A stretch of 64,000 nucleotides of DNA, from contig JAPLAA010000054.1 of assembly GCA_026393475.1 (NCBI GenBank), positions 1 to 64,000 on the forward strand, read 5' to 3'. This document shows, piece after piece, positions 25,778-34,394 of the stretch (position 1 is its first letter; each line of letters begins with the position of its first letter). The notes beneath the pieces are model-generated. The model did not search any database. It saw nothing but the letters and a program-made list of their open reading frames with translations, and was not told the DNA's origin. Origin of the DNA: Actinomycetota bacterium (lineage in GTDB: Bacteria > Actinomycetota > Acidimicrobiia > Acidimicrobiales > Ilumatobacteraceae). Made by a program: the position numbers and the translations under genes.

Positions 25778-26809
25778 CTATGAGACGTATTCGTCCGTGC
25801 CCCGTGTGACCACGACCTGGCCGCTCTCCTCGAGCGCCCGGATCACACGGACGATGGCGCCCTGCGCCTCTTCCACGGTCTTCATCTTCACCGCGCCGAG
25901 GAGGGTGATCTCCTCGTCGAGGTTCTGCGCCGCACGTTCGGACATGTTGCGCATGATCTTCTGCTTGACCTCGGCGCGCACACCCTTGAGGGCGGTCGCG
26001 AGCTCCTTGGCGTCGACCTGGCGCAGCACGAGCTGCACGGCACGGTCGTCGAGGGTGACGATGTCCTCGAACACGAACATGCGCGAACGCACCTCGTCGG
26101 CGAGCTCTTCGTTGTGGTGCTCGAGACCTTCGAAGATCGAACGTTCGGTCGCGCGGTCGGAACGGTTGAGGATCTCGATGAGCGTCTGCACGCCGTCGGC
26201 CACGGCCTGGTTGGTCTGGCTCTTCACCACCGACGACAGACGCTTCTCGAGCTGCCCTTCGAGCATCGTGATCACCTCGGGCGAGGTCTGGTCGAGGGTG
26301 GCGATGCGGATCGACACCTCGCGCTGCAGTTCCTCGGGCAGGCCGCCCACCACCATCGACGCGATGTCGGGGTGCACGTGGGCGAGCACGAGCGCGATCG
26401 TCTGTGGGTGCTCGGCCGAGAGGAAGTTGAGGATCTGGCGCGGGTCGGCGTTCTTCAGGAACTCGAACGGCGCCTTGACCATCGACTCCTTGAGGTTCTC
26501 GATGATCTCCGTCGCACGGATCGGGCCGAGCGACGCCTCGAGCAGGTCGTGGGCGGTCTGGAAGCCGCCGCTCTGCAGGTGGTCGCCGGCGACGACGAGG
26601 GCGGCGAACTCGGTGAGCGCGACCTCGCTGTCCTCCTTCTTGATCGTCTGTGCCTTCACGATCTCGGCGGTGATCTGGGTGACCTCCTGGTCGCCCAGCA
26701 GCTTCAGCACCTTCGACGAGTGCTCCTGGCCGAGCTTCAGCAGCAGGATCGCCGCCTTCTGCGCACCGCTCAGGTCGGACTGCGGGATCGCGGGGAGGTT
26801 GTCGCTCAT
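25778..26809 (-). CDS. fliG: Flagellar motor switch protein FliG
   Basis: 343 aa. Family regions are LSGAQKAAILLLKLGQEHSS (N-domain, binds FliF), the EHPQTIALVLAHVHP motif in the middle domain (the EHPQ signature), and the C-terminal torque helix RSRMFVFEDIVTLDDRAVQL followed by RNMSERAAQNLDEEI. FliG is the rotor protein that receives torque from MotA. It overlaps fliF by 4 nt. The charged residues of the torque helix are present. Confidence 0.96.
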   Translation of the reverse strand: MSDNLPAIPQSDLSGAQKAAILLLKLGQEHSSKVLKLLGDQEVTQITAEIVKAQTIKKEDSEVALTEFAALVVAGDHLQSGGFQTAHDLLEASLGPIRATEIIENLKESMVKAPFEFLKNADPRQILNFLSAEHPQTIALVLAHVHPDIASMVVGGLPEELQREVSIRIATLDQTSPEVITMLEGQLEKRLSSVVKSQTNQAVADGVQTLIEILNRSDRATERSIFEGLEHHNEELADEVRSRMFVFEDIVTLDDRAVQLVLRQVDAKELATALKGVRAEVKQKIMRNMSERAAQNLDEEITLLGAVKMKTVEEAQGAIVRVIRALEESGQVVVTRGTDEYVS

Positions 26810-28482
26810 CGACGGGCCCCGGCCTTGTTCTCAGCCAGCCAGGCGCGCAGCACGTTGGCCACTTCCTGCGGCCGGCGGTCGGCCATCTGGGTGAGTTCGT
26901 TCATCACGATCGCATCGCGGTCCGGTGGCCGGTTGATCGCGATCGGCACCGACTCGTTGTCGAGCTCGGAGAGCGGGTCGATCGCCGAACCGGGGCCGAG
27001 CGACGGGCGCGGTCCGGTGGTGATCTCGCCGATGTTGATCGGCGTGACGGTGACCGTCCGGGCCTTCTTGGCGCTGCGGTAGCCGAGGATGAGGGCGATG
27101 ATGATCACGAGCAGCACGGCGATCGTGCGCACCATGCCCATCATCTGGGTCTTCGACGCCGCGGCTTCCTCGGCCGCGGCCAGTGCCTCGGCCTCGGTGC
27201 TGGCGGTGGTGTCGAAGGGCAGTGCCTCCACCTCCACCTTGTCGCCGCGCTGCTCGGAGTAGCCGATCGTCGCTTTCACCAGTGCGTCGATCTGGTCGAT
27301 CTGCTCGGGTGTCACCGTGGCCTCGTCGACGACGATCGCGACGTTGACCTGGGTGACCTTGCCGGGCACGATCGTGCGCTGCTCGACCACCCGGTCGATC
27401 GCGTACTGCGTGTCGGCCTCCTCCTTCACGTAGCCGGACGCAGCCACCGGCGTACCCGTGCCGTCGTCGACGGTGATGTCGTCGGCGGTGAGCGCACCGT
27501 CGGGGCCGAGGATGCCGGTCTCGCCGTTGCCGTTGGCACCCTCGGCGTCGGCGCCGTACTCCTCGCGGGACGCGCTGTTGGCGATGACGTACGGCAATTC
27601 CTCACCGTCGGGGTTGAGCGTGCCGTAGTCCTCCGACGTCTGCTGAGCCTGGTCGAGGTCGAGCTCGGCGGTGACCGTGACGCCCACCTTGTTCGAACCG
27701 AGCGCCTTCGACAACATGGCGAGGATCGAGGCCTGCATGTCGGCCTCGTACGCAGCGGTCGCCTTGGTGCGATCGTTCATCCCGCCTGCCGCCATGCCGC
27801 CGGACGTGCTCCCGCCGCCGACGGAGAGGACGTTGCCCTCCGAGTCGACGATCGAGACGTCCTCGGGCTTCATGTCCTTCACCGACGATGCGACGAGGTG
27901 CATGATCGCCTCCACCTCGTTGCTGGTGATGCCGCCCACACCCTGCGGCACGACGAGCACCGCGGCCGAGGGGGAGGCCGGCTCGTCGACGAACAGCGAC
28001 TCGTCCGGCAGCGCGAGGCGCACCGAGGCGCTCTGCACACCGTCGAGCGCGGTGAGGGTCTTGGCGAGCTCGCCCTCGAGCGCACGCTGGTAGTCGACGC
28101 GCTGGCGGAACTCCGACGTCGTGATGCCCTGGTTGTCGAGCAGCGCGTAGCCGTCGTTCGACGACGGCAGGCCCTCGCCGGCCAGTGCGACGCGCAGGTC
28201 GTACACCTCGGTCTTCGGCACCATCACCGTCTTGCCGCCGTCGGCGAGGTCGTACTGCACGCCACGTCCGGCCAGCGAGTCGACGACCGACGCCGCGTCG
28301 GCGGCGTCGAGGTCGGTGTACAGCGCCGTCATCGGCACGGCGTCGGACGACCGCGACAGCACCAACCCGCCGGCGATCACGGTCAGCAGCACGGCGCCGA
28401 GGGTGATCTTCTGGATCGGGGTGAGCTTGCCGGCGAGCTCTTTGGCTCGGCCGAGTGCATTGGATTGATCTGGAGTGGGCAT
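26806..28482 (-). CDS. fliF: Flagellar MS-ring protein FliF
   Basis: 558 aa. First membrane helix at residues 25-43 (ITLGAVLLTVIAGGLVLS); ring-building domains with YDLADGGKTVMVPKTEVYDL and RQRVDYQRALEGELAKTL; second membrane helix VRTIAVLLVIIIALILGYRS; and the C-terminal FliG-binding helix NELTQMADRRPQEVANVLRA in the last 32 residues. FliF forms the MS ring, the first structure assembled in the inner membrane. The ATG follows the fliE TAA without a gap. Confidence 0.96.
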   Translation of the reverse strand: MPTPDQSNALGRAKELAGKLTPIQKITLGAVLLTVIAGGLVLSRSSDAVPMTALYTDLDAADAASVVDSLAGRGVQYDLADGGKTVMVPKTEVYDLRVALAGEGLPSSNDGYALLDNQGITTSEFRQRVDYQRALEGELAKTLTALDGVQSASVRLALPDESLFVDEPASPSAAVLVVPQGVGGITSNEVEAIMHLVASSVKDMKPEDVSIVDSEGNVLSVGGGSTSGGMAAGGMNDRTKATAAYEADMQASILAMLSKALGSNKVGVTVTAELDLDQAQQTSEDYGTLNPDGEELPYVIANSASREEYGADAEGANGNGETGILGPDGALTADDITVDDGTGTPVAASGYVKEEADTQYAIDRVVEQRTIVPGKVTQVNVAIVVDEATVTPEQIDQIDALVKATIGYSEQRGDKVEVEALPFDTTASTEAEALAAAEEAAASKTQMMGMVRTIAVLLVIIIALILGYRSAKKARTVTVTPINIGEITTGPRPSLGPGSAIDPLSELDNESVPIAINRPPDRDAIVMNELTQMADRRPQEVANVLRAWLAENKAGARR

Positions 28483-28803
28483 TTAGACCTGCATGCGCAT
28501 GATGTCGTTGAAGGCCTCGACGGCCCTGTTCCGCACCTGCACCGTGAGTTGGGTGAGCAGCTGAGCCTCGGTCGAGGCGATGGTGTAGTCCTGGATCGAC
28601 TGCAGGTCGCCGGTGGCGGCCTGCAGCGCCAGGTCGTCGGCCTTCGCTTGCGCAGCCGACAGCTTGTTGAGCTGTTCGGTGAGCACGTTGCCGAACGACG
28701 AACCCTCGCCGCCGCCGGCGACGGCAGCGGTGCGGTTGCCGGGCTGGATGGAGCCGGCGACCGTGATGGGCGAGATGGGCATGATGGGGAGGGCCATGAT
28801 CAC
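28483..28803 (-). CDS. fliE: Flagellar hook-basal body complex protein FliE
   Basis: 106 aa. The conserved part is FGNVLTEQLNKLSAAQAKAD, then TGDLQSIQDYTIASTEAQLL and TQLTVQVRNRAVEAFNDIMR, matching the two FliE helices. FliE links the MS ring to the proximal rod and is the first exported substrate. It overlaps flgC by 4 nt and abuts fliF. Confidence 0.94.
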   Translation of the reverse strand: MIMALPIMPISPITVAGSIQPGNRTAAVAGGGEGSSFGNVLTEQLNKLSAAQAKADDLALQAATGDLQSIQDYTIASTEAQLLTQLTVQVRNRAVEAFNDIMRMQV

Positions 28804-29207
28804 TTCCCGATCGAGAGGATGGTCTCGTAGGCCTCTTTGGCGCTCTCGAACGAGCGCACGTTGGCCTGGTAACCACGCTGGGCCAGCTGCATGTAGACCA
28901 TCTGGTCGGTGAGCGATACGTTCGGGCGGCGGATCATGCCCTCCTCGTCGGCCAGCGGGTGGTTGGGCTCGTAGGCGACGATGCCGTTCGGATCACCGAA
29001 CTGCACGCCCGACACCATCGCGCCTTCGCCCAGGCTGTCCTCGCCGACGATCGGCTCGACCTCGACGAAGCGTTCCTGGAAGGCGGCCTCGTCGGTGCGG
29101 ACCACGTTGTTCATGTTGGCGACGTTGTCGGCCACGGCGTTGAGCCAGGTCTTGTAGACACCCATCCCGGACGTGGCGACGCCGAGGATCGAGAAGACTT
29201 CTGACAT
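28800..29207 (-). CDS. flgC: Proximal rod protein FlgC
   Basis: 135 aa. Rod-family ends are present: ILGVATSGMGVYKTWLNAVA DNVANMNN at the start (DNVAN replaces NNIAN) and YMQLAQRGYQANVRSFESAKEAY at the end. The mid-part PNHPLADEEGMIRRPNVSL is typical of FlgC. It is an axial rod component. The ATG follows GGAGG (minus strand). It lies 94 bases after flgB. Confidence 0.95.
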   Translation of the reverse strand: MSEVFSILGVATSGMGVYKTWLNAVADNVANMNNVVRTDEAAFQERFVEVEPIVGEDSLGEGAMVSGVQFGDPNGIVAYEPNHPLADEEGMIRRPNVSLTDQMVYMQLAQRGYQANVRSFESAKEAYETILSIGK

Positions 29208-29301
29208 GGGGTACCTCCTTGCAACGGTTGATCAGCGGATGATGGGACTGGCGGGGTGGATGGTGTGATGGGGGGTGGGTGGCCATCCGTGGCCCCACCG
29301 G

Positions 29302-29667
29302 TCACTGACCGGTGATCGCTGTTCGCAAGAGCGTGTACTTGCTGTTGAGCGCCTGCACGACGAGCCGCTGGCGCAACACGTTCTCCTTCTCGGCGAGGAG
29401 CTCGAAGTCGATGTTCACGTTGTTGCCGTTCATCCGGGTCGCGGCGCGCGACTCGGCGACCGACACGTTCGTCGCGGTCGGCGTACCGTCCGCGAGCGCG
29501 GCGCGCAGGCTGTCCTCGAAGCTGACGATGCGAGCCCGGTAGCCCGGGGTCTCGAGGTTCGACACGTTGCCGGCGATGGCCTGCTGACGCGCGTCCAGGC
29601 CGTTGATCGCCATGTGGAGTGCATGGGTGGTGCCGTCGGAGATGCCCGAGACGCTCATCACGCTCAT
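29302..29667 (-). CDS. flgB: Proximal rod protein FlgB
   Basis: 121 aa from the ATG at 29667, preceded by AAGGTGG. It shows THALHMAINGLDARQQAIAG NVSNLETPGYRAR, with a rod-family signature and ETPGY, and ends LAEKENVLRQRLVVQALNSKYTLL. FlgB is the first rod subunit above FliE. It begins the flgB-flgC-fliE-fliF-fliG run, with a 100-nt spacer from fliH upstream. A longer open frame to 29901 overlaps fliH and is not credible. Confidence 0.94.
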   Translation of the reverse strand: MSVMSVSGISDGTTHALHMAINGLDARQQAIAGNVSNLETPGYRARIVSFEDSLRAALADGTPTATNVSVAESRAATRMNGNNVNIDFELLAEKENVLRQRLVVQALNSKYTLLRTAITGQ

Positions 29668-29767
29668 CGGTCCGCCACCTTCGTTCGCCGCTCGTCCGCC
29701 ATGACCCTGACTGTGTGGATCGGCCGCGGATTGCAAGCAGCGTTGGCCAGGTCCTTCGTCAAGACTT

Positions 29768-30448
29768 TCATGAGGCGAACGCCTCGCGTAGCCGTTGGAA
29801 GACCGCCGGCAGCTGTGCGTCGACCTGGAGGGCGCCACACGCGGCCGTACAGCCGCCGCGCTGCACGTTGGCGTCGGCGACGATCTGCACGTCGCCCGCA
29901 CGGTGACCCATCACCACGGCCGACTCGAGCACGGCGGCGAGGTCGGTCGGGTTCACGCGCAGCACCACGTCACCGCGGTCGGGTACGAGGCTGAGGGCCC
30001 GTTCGACGCTCGCGACGGTGACGTCGTCGAAGGTACGCAGCTCGCGGCCGACGATCTCCTCGGCGAGCGACACGGCCAACGACAGCACCTGCTGCTGGAA
30101 GTCGTGGAGGATGCCGAGATCGACGTGTTCGATCTGGTCGAGCGCGTTGGCGAGCGCGGAGGCCGCCATCTGCATCTGCTCGGTCGCCCGGCGATGGGCC
30201 TCGATCGCCGAGCTCATCACGGCCTCGGCCTCGCGGCGTCCGGCGAGGCGGGCGTCCTCGAGCGCCTGGGAGTCGGCGAGGTTGTGGGTGATGCGCCCGG
30301 TGTTCGAGCTCGCCAGGCGAGGCGGTTCGAACCGGAGGGGCTGCAGTCGTGTGGATTCCTGGCGCAGCCCTTGCTGCGGTTGCAGCGGGGAGGCGCCGGC
30401 GGTCAGCGGAACAGATCGGGATCGATCGTCGAGTCTGCTCTGATCCAC
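29768..30448 (-). CDS. fliH: Flagellar export regulator FliH
   Basis: 226 aa. After a Gln/Arg-rich start there is a helical stretch (DARLAGRREAEAVMSSAIEA) and the conserved C-terminal domain: FQQQVLSLAVSLAEEIVGRE, VERALSLVPDRGDVVLRVNP, and VQIVADANVQRGGCTAACGA followed by VDAQL. FliH dimers bind FliI and anchor it to the C-ring via FliN. The gene overlaps its upstream neighbour by 46 nt if the ATG at 30448 is used; no other good start exists before the conserved region. Its location upstream of flgB, apart from fliG/fliI, is unusual. Confidence 0.88.
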   Translation of the reverse strand: MDQSRLDDRSRSVPLTAGASPLQPQQGLRQESTRLQPLRFEPPRLASSNTGRITHNLADSQALEDARLAGRREAEAVMSSAIEAHRRATEQMQMAASALANALDQIEHVDLGILHDFQQQVLSLAVSLAEEIVGRELRTFDDVTVASVERALSLVPDRGDVVLRVNPTDLAAVLESAVVMGHRAGDVQIVADANVQRGGCTAACGALQVDAQLPAVFQRLREAFAS

Positions 30449-30855
30449 TGGCTGATGACCTCCGCAACACGTTGTGGGTCGGTCTCCGCGACATGCTCGG
30501 CGATCGCTTGCGCGTACTCCACCGTCATCTCGCGGGACGCACCCCGAACCTGGAACAGACCGTCCGAGATGTCGATGACTTGTCCAGTGACGCCCCCACC
30601 TGCGACGGCACCTGCGGCGGAGCCCTGACGCGGCCCAGCGGCGACGCCAACGGTCGCCAGTTCGGCCCGATGGGTGGCGGCGCGCGCCTCGGCGAGGGCG
30701 AGGGTGTGCGCTGCGGTGTCCGACAGCTGGCGGCCCGAGCGACGACGCCGGCGACGTGCCCGCGGCGCGAAGTTCATCGCCATGATCGTGGTGCTGATGA
30801 TCAGCACCACGATCCCCGCGACGAGCAGGACCGTCAGGAGGTCGGCGGCGAGCAC
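30403..30855 (-). CDS. Membrane protein with FliF-like C-terminal FliG-binding motif (unknown)
   Basis: 150 aa. One N-terminal membrane helix (residues 3-27, ADLLTVLLVAGIVVLIISTT), an Arg cluster (residues 32-42), a flexible middle, and a C-terminal helix (113-141) with AEHVAETDPQRVAEVISQWI. This pattern P-x-x-V-A-x-V-x-x-x-W matches the C-terminal FliG-binding segment of FliF in this same window (RRPQEVANVLRAW). I know no named family for the whole protein. It lies inside the fliS-to-flgB run and overlaps fliH. A role at the rotor, binding FliG from the membrane, is inferred only from the motif. Confidence 0.6.
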   Translation of the reverse strand: MLAADLLTVLLVAGIVVLIISTTIMAMNFAPRARRRRRRSGRQLSDTAAHTLALAEARAATHRAELATVGVAAGPRQGSAAGAVAGGGVTGQVIDISDGLFQVRGASREMTVEYAQAIAEHVAETDPQRVAEVISQWIRADSTIDPDLFR

Positions 30856-30862
30856 GGCATCC

Positions 30863-31204
30863 TCAGATCTTCTGGTCGAGCGTCGATCCGCTGGACGACG
30901 AGGCGAACCGCGGCGCCTTGCCGAGGGCCGGCCGATCGCTGAGGATCTGGTGCGCGAGTTCGGTGAGCCCGGCCGTCTCGGTGAGCAGCGACATGGCCCA
31001 CGGCTCGAAGCTCGACGGCATCGGGGGCACCCCGGCGGGCACGTGGAATTGCGGCGGCAACAAGGTCGCCTCGTCCACGTGGTCGATCACGCTCAGCGAC
31101 ACCAGGTAGGCACGCTGCTGCTCGATGACCTCCGCGTACGCGCGGAGCAGGTCGTCCCACAGCGCGATGGCGGCTGCCTCGGCGGCGTCGGGCGGGCGGA
31201 CCAT
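30863..31204 (-). CDS. Small protein downstream of fliS, FliT-like by position
   Basis: 113 aa. A helical N-terminal half (AIALWDDLLRAYAEVIEQQR) is followed by a Pro-rich segment (LLPPQFHVPAGVPPMPSS) and a second helix (LTETAGLTELAHQILSDRPA). The ATG overlaps the fliS stop (TGATG). In many flagellar operons the gene after fliS encodes FliT, the FliD chaperone; size and helices are compatible, but sequence similarity is not evident to me, so the name is not assigned. Confidence 0.55.
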   Translation of the reverse strand: MVRPPDAAEAAAIALWDDLLRAYAEVIEQQRAYLVSLSVIDHVDEATLLPPQFHVPAGVPPMPSSFEPWAMSLLTETAGLTELAHQILSDRPALGKAPRFASSSSGSTLDQKI

Positions 31205-31710
31205 CAGGCTCGTGCCGAGAACTGGCGCGGTGCCGCATCGGCACCGGCGAACGCGGGAACGGGACGCGTGACCGGTGCAGCGAGCGCCGACGACACACGA
31301 GGTGCGGGCGCTTCGGCGGCAGCGGGCGCGGCCGGAGCTGCGGCGCTGACGGCCGCCTGCCGGAACGCGTCACCGAGGCCGGCGAGCAGCGTGCGGGCCT
31401 CGTTGACCTCCTTGGCGCTCTTGCGCATGTTGGCCGTGGTGAGCAGATCGATGACGTACCGGTAGATCGACGCGAGCTGTGCGGCGTGTTCCCATGCGTC
31501 GAGGTCGAGCATGCACAGCAGCTCGTGCGTCAGATCCTGGGCGTGGACGAGCAACTCGTGGGAGCGCTCGATCTGCCGGGCCTCGATGGCGACGAGCGCT
31601 CCAGCGAGGTCGCGGTCGAGGCGGTCGTACGCCATGACGACGACCCGTGCCGGCGAGGCCGTCTCGAGGCCTCCATCGGTGAATCTGGCTCGGAGTGACT
31701 GTGGTGACAT
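31204..31710 (-). CDS. fliS: Flagellin chaperone FliS
   Basis: 168 aa from the ATG at 31710, preceded by GGAAGG. The FliS core occupies residues 1-125 (ETASPARVVVMAYDRLDRDL, ARQIERSHELLVHAQDLTHE, SIYRYVIDLLTTANMRKSAK). FliS binds the C-terminus of flagellin, prevents its polymerisation in the cytoplasm and passes it to FlhA. The last 45 residues are an Ala/Pro-rich extension not seen in typical FliS. It follows fliD at 95 nt. Confidence 0.9.
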   Translation of the reverse strand: MSPQSLRARFTDGGLETASPARVVVMAYDRLDRDLAGALVAIEARQIERSHELLVHAQDLTHELLCMLDLDAWEHAAQLASIYRYVIDLLTTANMRKSAKEVNEARTLLAGLGDAFRQAAVSAAAPAAPAAAEAPAPRVSSALAAPVTRPVPAFAGADAAPRQFSARA

Positions 31711-31805
31711 GACTGACCTTCCATGGTTCGTCGAGGGTGGACGGGGGGTGGGTGGTCCCTGAGGACCGTCCGGCACCGCGAGGGCGATGCCAGGGGTTGC
31801 GGCGG

Positions 31806-34205
31806 TCAGTTGCTGCCGCCGCCCAAGCTGTTGATCTGGCTGGTGAGCCAGCTCTGCTGGTTCTGCATGTTGTTGAGCAGGTTCTGCACGGCGGTCCACT
31901 GCCGTCGGTACGAGGCCTCCTTCACGGCGAGGCGATCCTCGTAGCGGGTGATCTGCTCGTTGAAGGCCGTGCTGCGCGTCTCGTACGTCTTCGCCGAGCT
32001 GGTCAGCGTCCCGCCCTCGCTCGTCGCGGTGGCGACGAGGTTGACGAGACGAGCGGCGACGCCGGGCGAGTAGCTCACCGGGCCCAGCGTTCCCGTCTGG
32101 CCCTCGGCGACATCGACCTCGAGTCCTCGGGCCTGCGAGGTGTCGGTGTCGAGCAGGCGGAGTCGCTGACCGACGCCCACAGCGGCCTTGCCGTCGATCG
32201 TGCCGACGACGTCGGTACCGGTGTTGTTGCCCCACGCGGCTGGAGTGGTGAGGACGTCGGTGTTCGTCTCGAACGAGCCAGCGCCGCCGTAGCCCACCGC
32301 GGTGAGGCGCACGCCTCCGCCACTGGCCTCGGCGTTCACCTTCAGACCGGCGCTCGACATGGCCGCGTTCAGGCCGACGACGATGTCGTTCGCCGTGGCG
32401 CCCGGGGCGGCGTCGTAGGTCGCGACGACGGTGCCGACGCGCACGCCGATGCGCTGGCCGAGCGGCGAACCGCCGATGAGGATGTCGCCGGTGGTGGCGC
32501 GGGTCGCCGCCGTCGTGACCTCGACGCCGTACGTGCCCGCCACCGTCTTGTCGGCGGCCGCCGCGAACGACACACCGTTCGACGAGCTCCCGCCGCGGGC
32601 GAAGAGCCGCTCGACCGCGGACGGGTCGGCAGACATCGCTGCGGTGAACTCGGCGCGGTTGAACTTGAGTGTTCCGTCGCGCTGCAGGTCGATACCGATG
32701 GTGGACGCGAGACCGTTGGTCGCGTCACCGACGAGTGCGGTCACGGCACCGCGGACCTGCTCGGCCAGCCGCCGGATGCCGGCATCGCCCGCCAGCGGCG
32801 ACGACTTCTTCGTCTTCGGGTCGTACTTCGTCTGCAGGTTGATGTCGGCGATCACCGAGTTGATCGACGTGACGAGGCTGTTCACGGCATCGGCCGTGGC
32901 CGACTCGTTCATGCCGACGCTCACCGTCACCGCCGATGCCGCCTCGGCGAGCGCCGTGAGGCTCACCCCGGGCATCACCTCGCTGAAGACGTTGCTCCCG
33001 GAACTGACCGAATAGGCGCCGGGTCCCGAGCCGACGGTGATCCTCGCGTCCTGGGCGGTCGACGTCTCGATGAGTCCGCCCACGCCGGCGAAGACGGCGT
33101 CGTCGAGTGCGACGGTGCCGTTCACACCGGTCGACTTCGAGTTGACCTGCAGCAGCCAGTTGCCGTCGGAGACCTTCACCGAGGAGGCGGTCGCGCCGAC
33201 GTTGGCCGAGTTGATCGCGGCAGCCACGGCAGCGAGGCTGCGATCCCCGGTGGACACGACGGCGACCGTCGCCGAGCCGGTGCGGAGGCCACCGCCGACG
33301 TCGAAGGTGAGGTCGCCGGTGCCGGTCGCGACGGCGAACGTGCCGCCGATCCCGGCCGAGGTCACGGTGGTCGCTGGGTTCGACCCGATCTTCACGGAAC
33401 CGTCCGTACCGGCGATCGCGGTCGCGTCGGCGGTGAGCCCGAGCGAGGTGAGGGCTGTTCCCCCGGTCACCTGCACGATGGCAGCCGATCCCTCGTGTGC
33501 CGTGGTGAGCCGGAGCCGGCCGGTGCCGTCGAGCGCGGTGGTGGCGCCGCCGCCGGTCGCGGTGATCGCGGACTGGACGGCGGCTGCGAGATCGGCGGAC
33601 GAGTAGGTACCGGCGGCGAGGGTGAGCGTGCGAGCCACCCCGTCGATCGAGACGTCGACGGTGTTGTTCGAGCCGTTGATCGTGGTCGAACCGCCGAGCG
33701 CGGTGGCGCCCGACTTCACCGCTCCCACGGTGGCCTGGGTGACCTCGACGACGTACTTGCCGTTGGCCACGCCCACTCCGACGGAAGCGGAGCCGAGGCC
33801 GAGCTTGGTCGTGGTGGTCGAGAGTGCGAGCGACGACGCGGTGGTGACCACCGAGGTGCTCGAGGCCACGGCGGACGCGCTGCGGATGCCGTGCGAGCGA
33901 GCGAGGCGATCGACCGTGAAGCTGATCGAGCCGGCAGCAGCCGACGACGACAGCGAGGCGGACACGGCGCTGGTGTTCGACACGGTCGAGGACAGTTTGG
34001 TGATGCCGCCGGAGACGATGTTGGCGGCGGCGTTCCGGAGCGAGTCGAAGTTGTTGCGCAGCCTGGACACGGCGTCGCTCTGGAGCTTGACGGCCGATTG
34101 ACGGGTGACCAGACGGTCGATGGGTTGCCGTTCCGCGGTGATGAAGCCGTTGACGATCGACGTCACGTCGAGGCCGGCAGCGGTGAAGCTGATGCTGTTG
34201 GACAT
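31806..34205 (-). CDS. fliD: Flagellar filament cap protein FliD
   Basis: 799 aa, well above the usual 450-650. The N-terminal D0 region is SISFTAAGLDVTSIVNGFIT, with LVTRQSAVKLQSDAVSRLRN; the C-terminal coiled coil is YETRSTAFNEQITRYEDRLA and AVQNLLNNMQNQQSWLTSQI. The extra length lies in the central Ala/Thr/Val-rich domains (residues about 120-520), which form the exposed part of the cap and vary most between species. FliD caps the filament and folds incoming flagellin. A separate transcript is likely, since the fliC terminator and inverted repeats lie upstream. Confidence 0.93.
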   Translation of the reverse strand: MSNSISFTAAGLDVTSIVNGFITAERQPIDRLVTRQSAVKLQSDAVSRLRNNFDSLRNAAANIVSGGITKLSSTVSNTSAVSASLSSSAAAGSISFTVDRLARSHGIRSASAVASSTSVVTTASSLALSTTTTKLGLGSASVGVGVANGKYVVEVTQATVGAVKSGATALGGSTTINGSNNTVDVSIDGVARTLTLAAGTYSSADLAAAVQSAITATGGGATTALDGTGRLRLTTAHEGSAAIVQVTGGTALTSLGLTADATAIAGTDGSVKIGSNPATTVTSAGIGGTFAVATGTGDLTFDVGGGLRTGSATVAVVSTGDRSLAAVAAAINSANVGATASSVKVSDGNWLLQVNSKSTGVNGTVALDDAVFAGVGGLIETSTAQDARITVGSGPGAYSVSSGSNVFSEVMPGVSLTALAEAASAVTVSVGMNESATADAVNSLVTSINSVIADINLQTKYDPKTKKSSPLAGDAGIRRLAEQVRGAVTALVGDATNGLASTIGIDLQRDGTLKFNRAEFTAAMSADPSAVERLFARGGSSSNGVSFAAAADKTVAGTYGVEVTTAATRATTGDILIGGSPLGQRIGVRVGTVVATYDAAPGATANDIVVGLNAAMSSAGLKVNAEASGGGVRLTAVGYGGAGSFETNTDVLTTPAAWGNNTGTDVVGTIDGKAAVGVGQRLRLLDTDTSQARGLEVDVAEGQTGTLGPVSYSPGVAARLVNLVATATSEGGTLTSSAKTYETRSTAFNEQITRYEDRLAVKEASYRRQWTAVQNLLNNMQNQQSWLTSQINSLGGGSN

Positions 34206-34253
34206 CGGAATCTCCTCAGGTCGCAGGTCGGTCGAGTGCGGTCACGGGTTGGG

Positions 34254-34303
34254 CCCGGCTGCAACGGCCGGGTGAACGTCGGTCACGGCACGGATGCCGT
34301 GAC
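34254..34303. promoter_or_regulatory. Two inverted repeats upstream of fliD
   Basis: GTCACGGCA (34282-34290) and TGCCGTGAC (34295-34303) form a perfect 9-bp inverted repeat with a 4-nt centre. A second pair, CCCGGC and GCCGGG (34254-34259 and 34267-34272), lies closer to fliD. Both are 50-100 bases upstream of the fliD ATG. They could be a regulator-binding site or leader hairpins; there is no T-run to make them simple terminators. Confidence 0.45.
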
Positions 34304-34344
34304 GTCGTGATGTTGAGTGGTGTTGTGGGTGCCGAGATGGGCGA

Positions 34345-34373
34345 AAGGGGGCCCGGCGACGCCGAGCCCCCTT
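34345..34373 (-). terminator. Terminator of the flagellin gene
   Basis: On the minus strand AAGGGGGCTCGGC pairs with GCCGGGCCCCCTT (one G-U) around a 3-nt loop, followed by a T. It begins about 20 bases after the fliC stop, typical of a strongly expressed single-gene flagellin transcript. Confidence 0.85.
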
Positions 34374-34394
34374 CCTCCGTCGAACAGCAACCGA

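Noticed and set aside
31737-34310. 857-codon plus-strand ORF opposite fliD
   Set aside because: Antisense open frame caused by high GC; Arg/Gly/Asp-rich with no domain, while the minus strand encodes a clear FliD.
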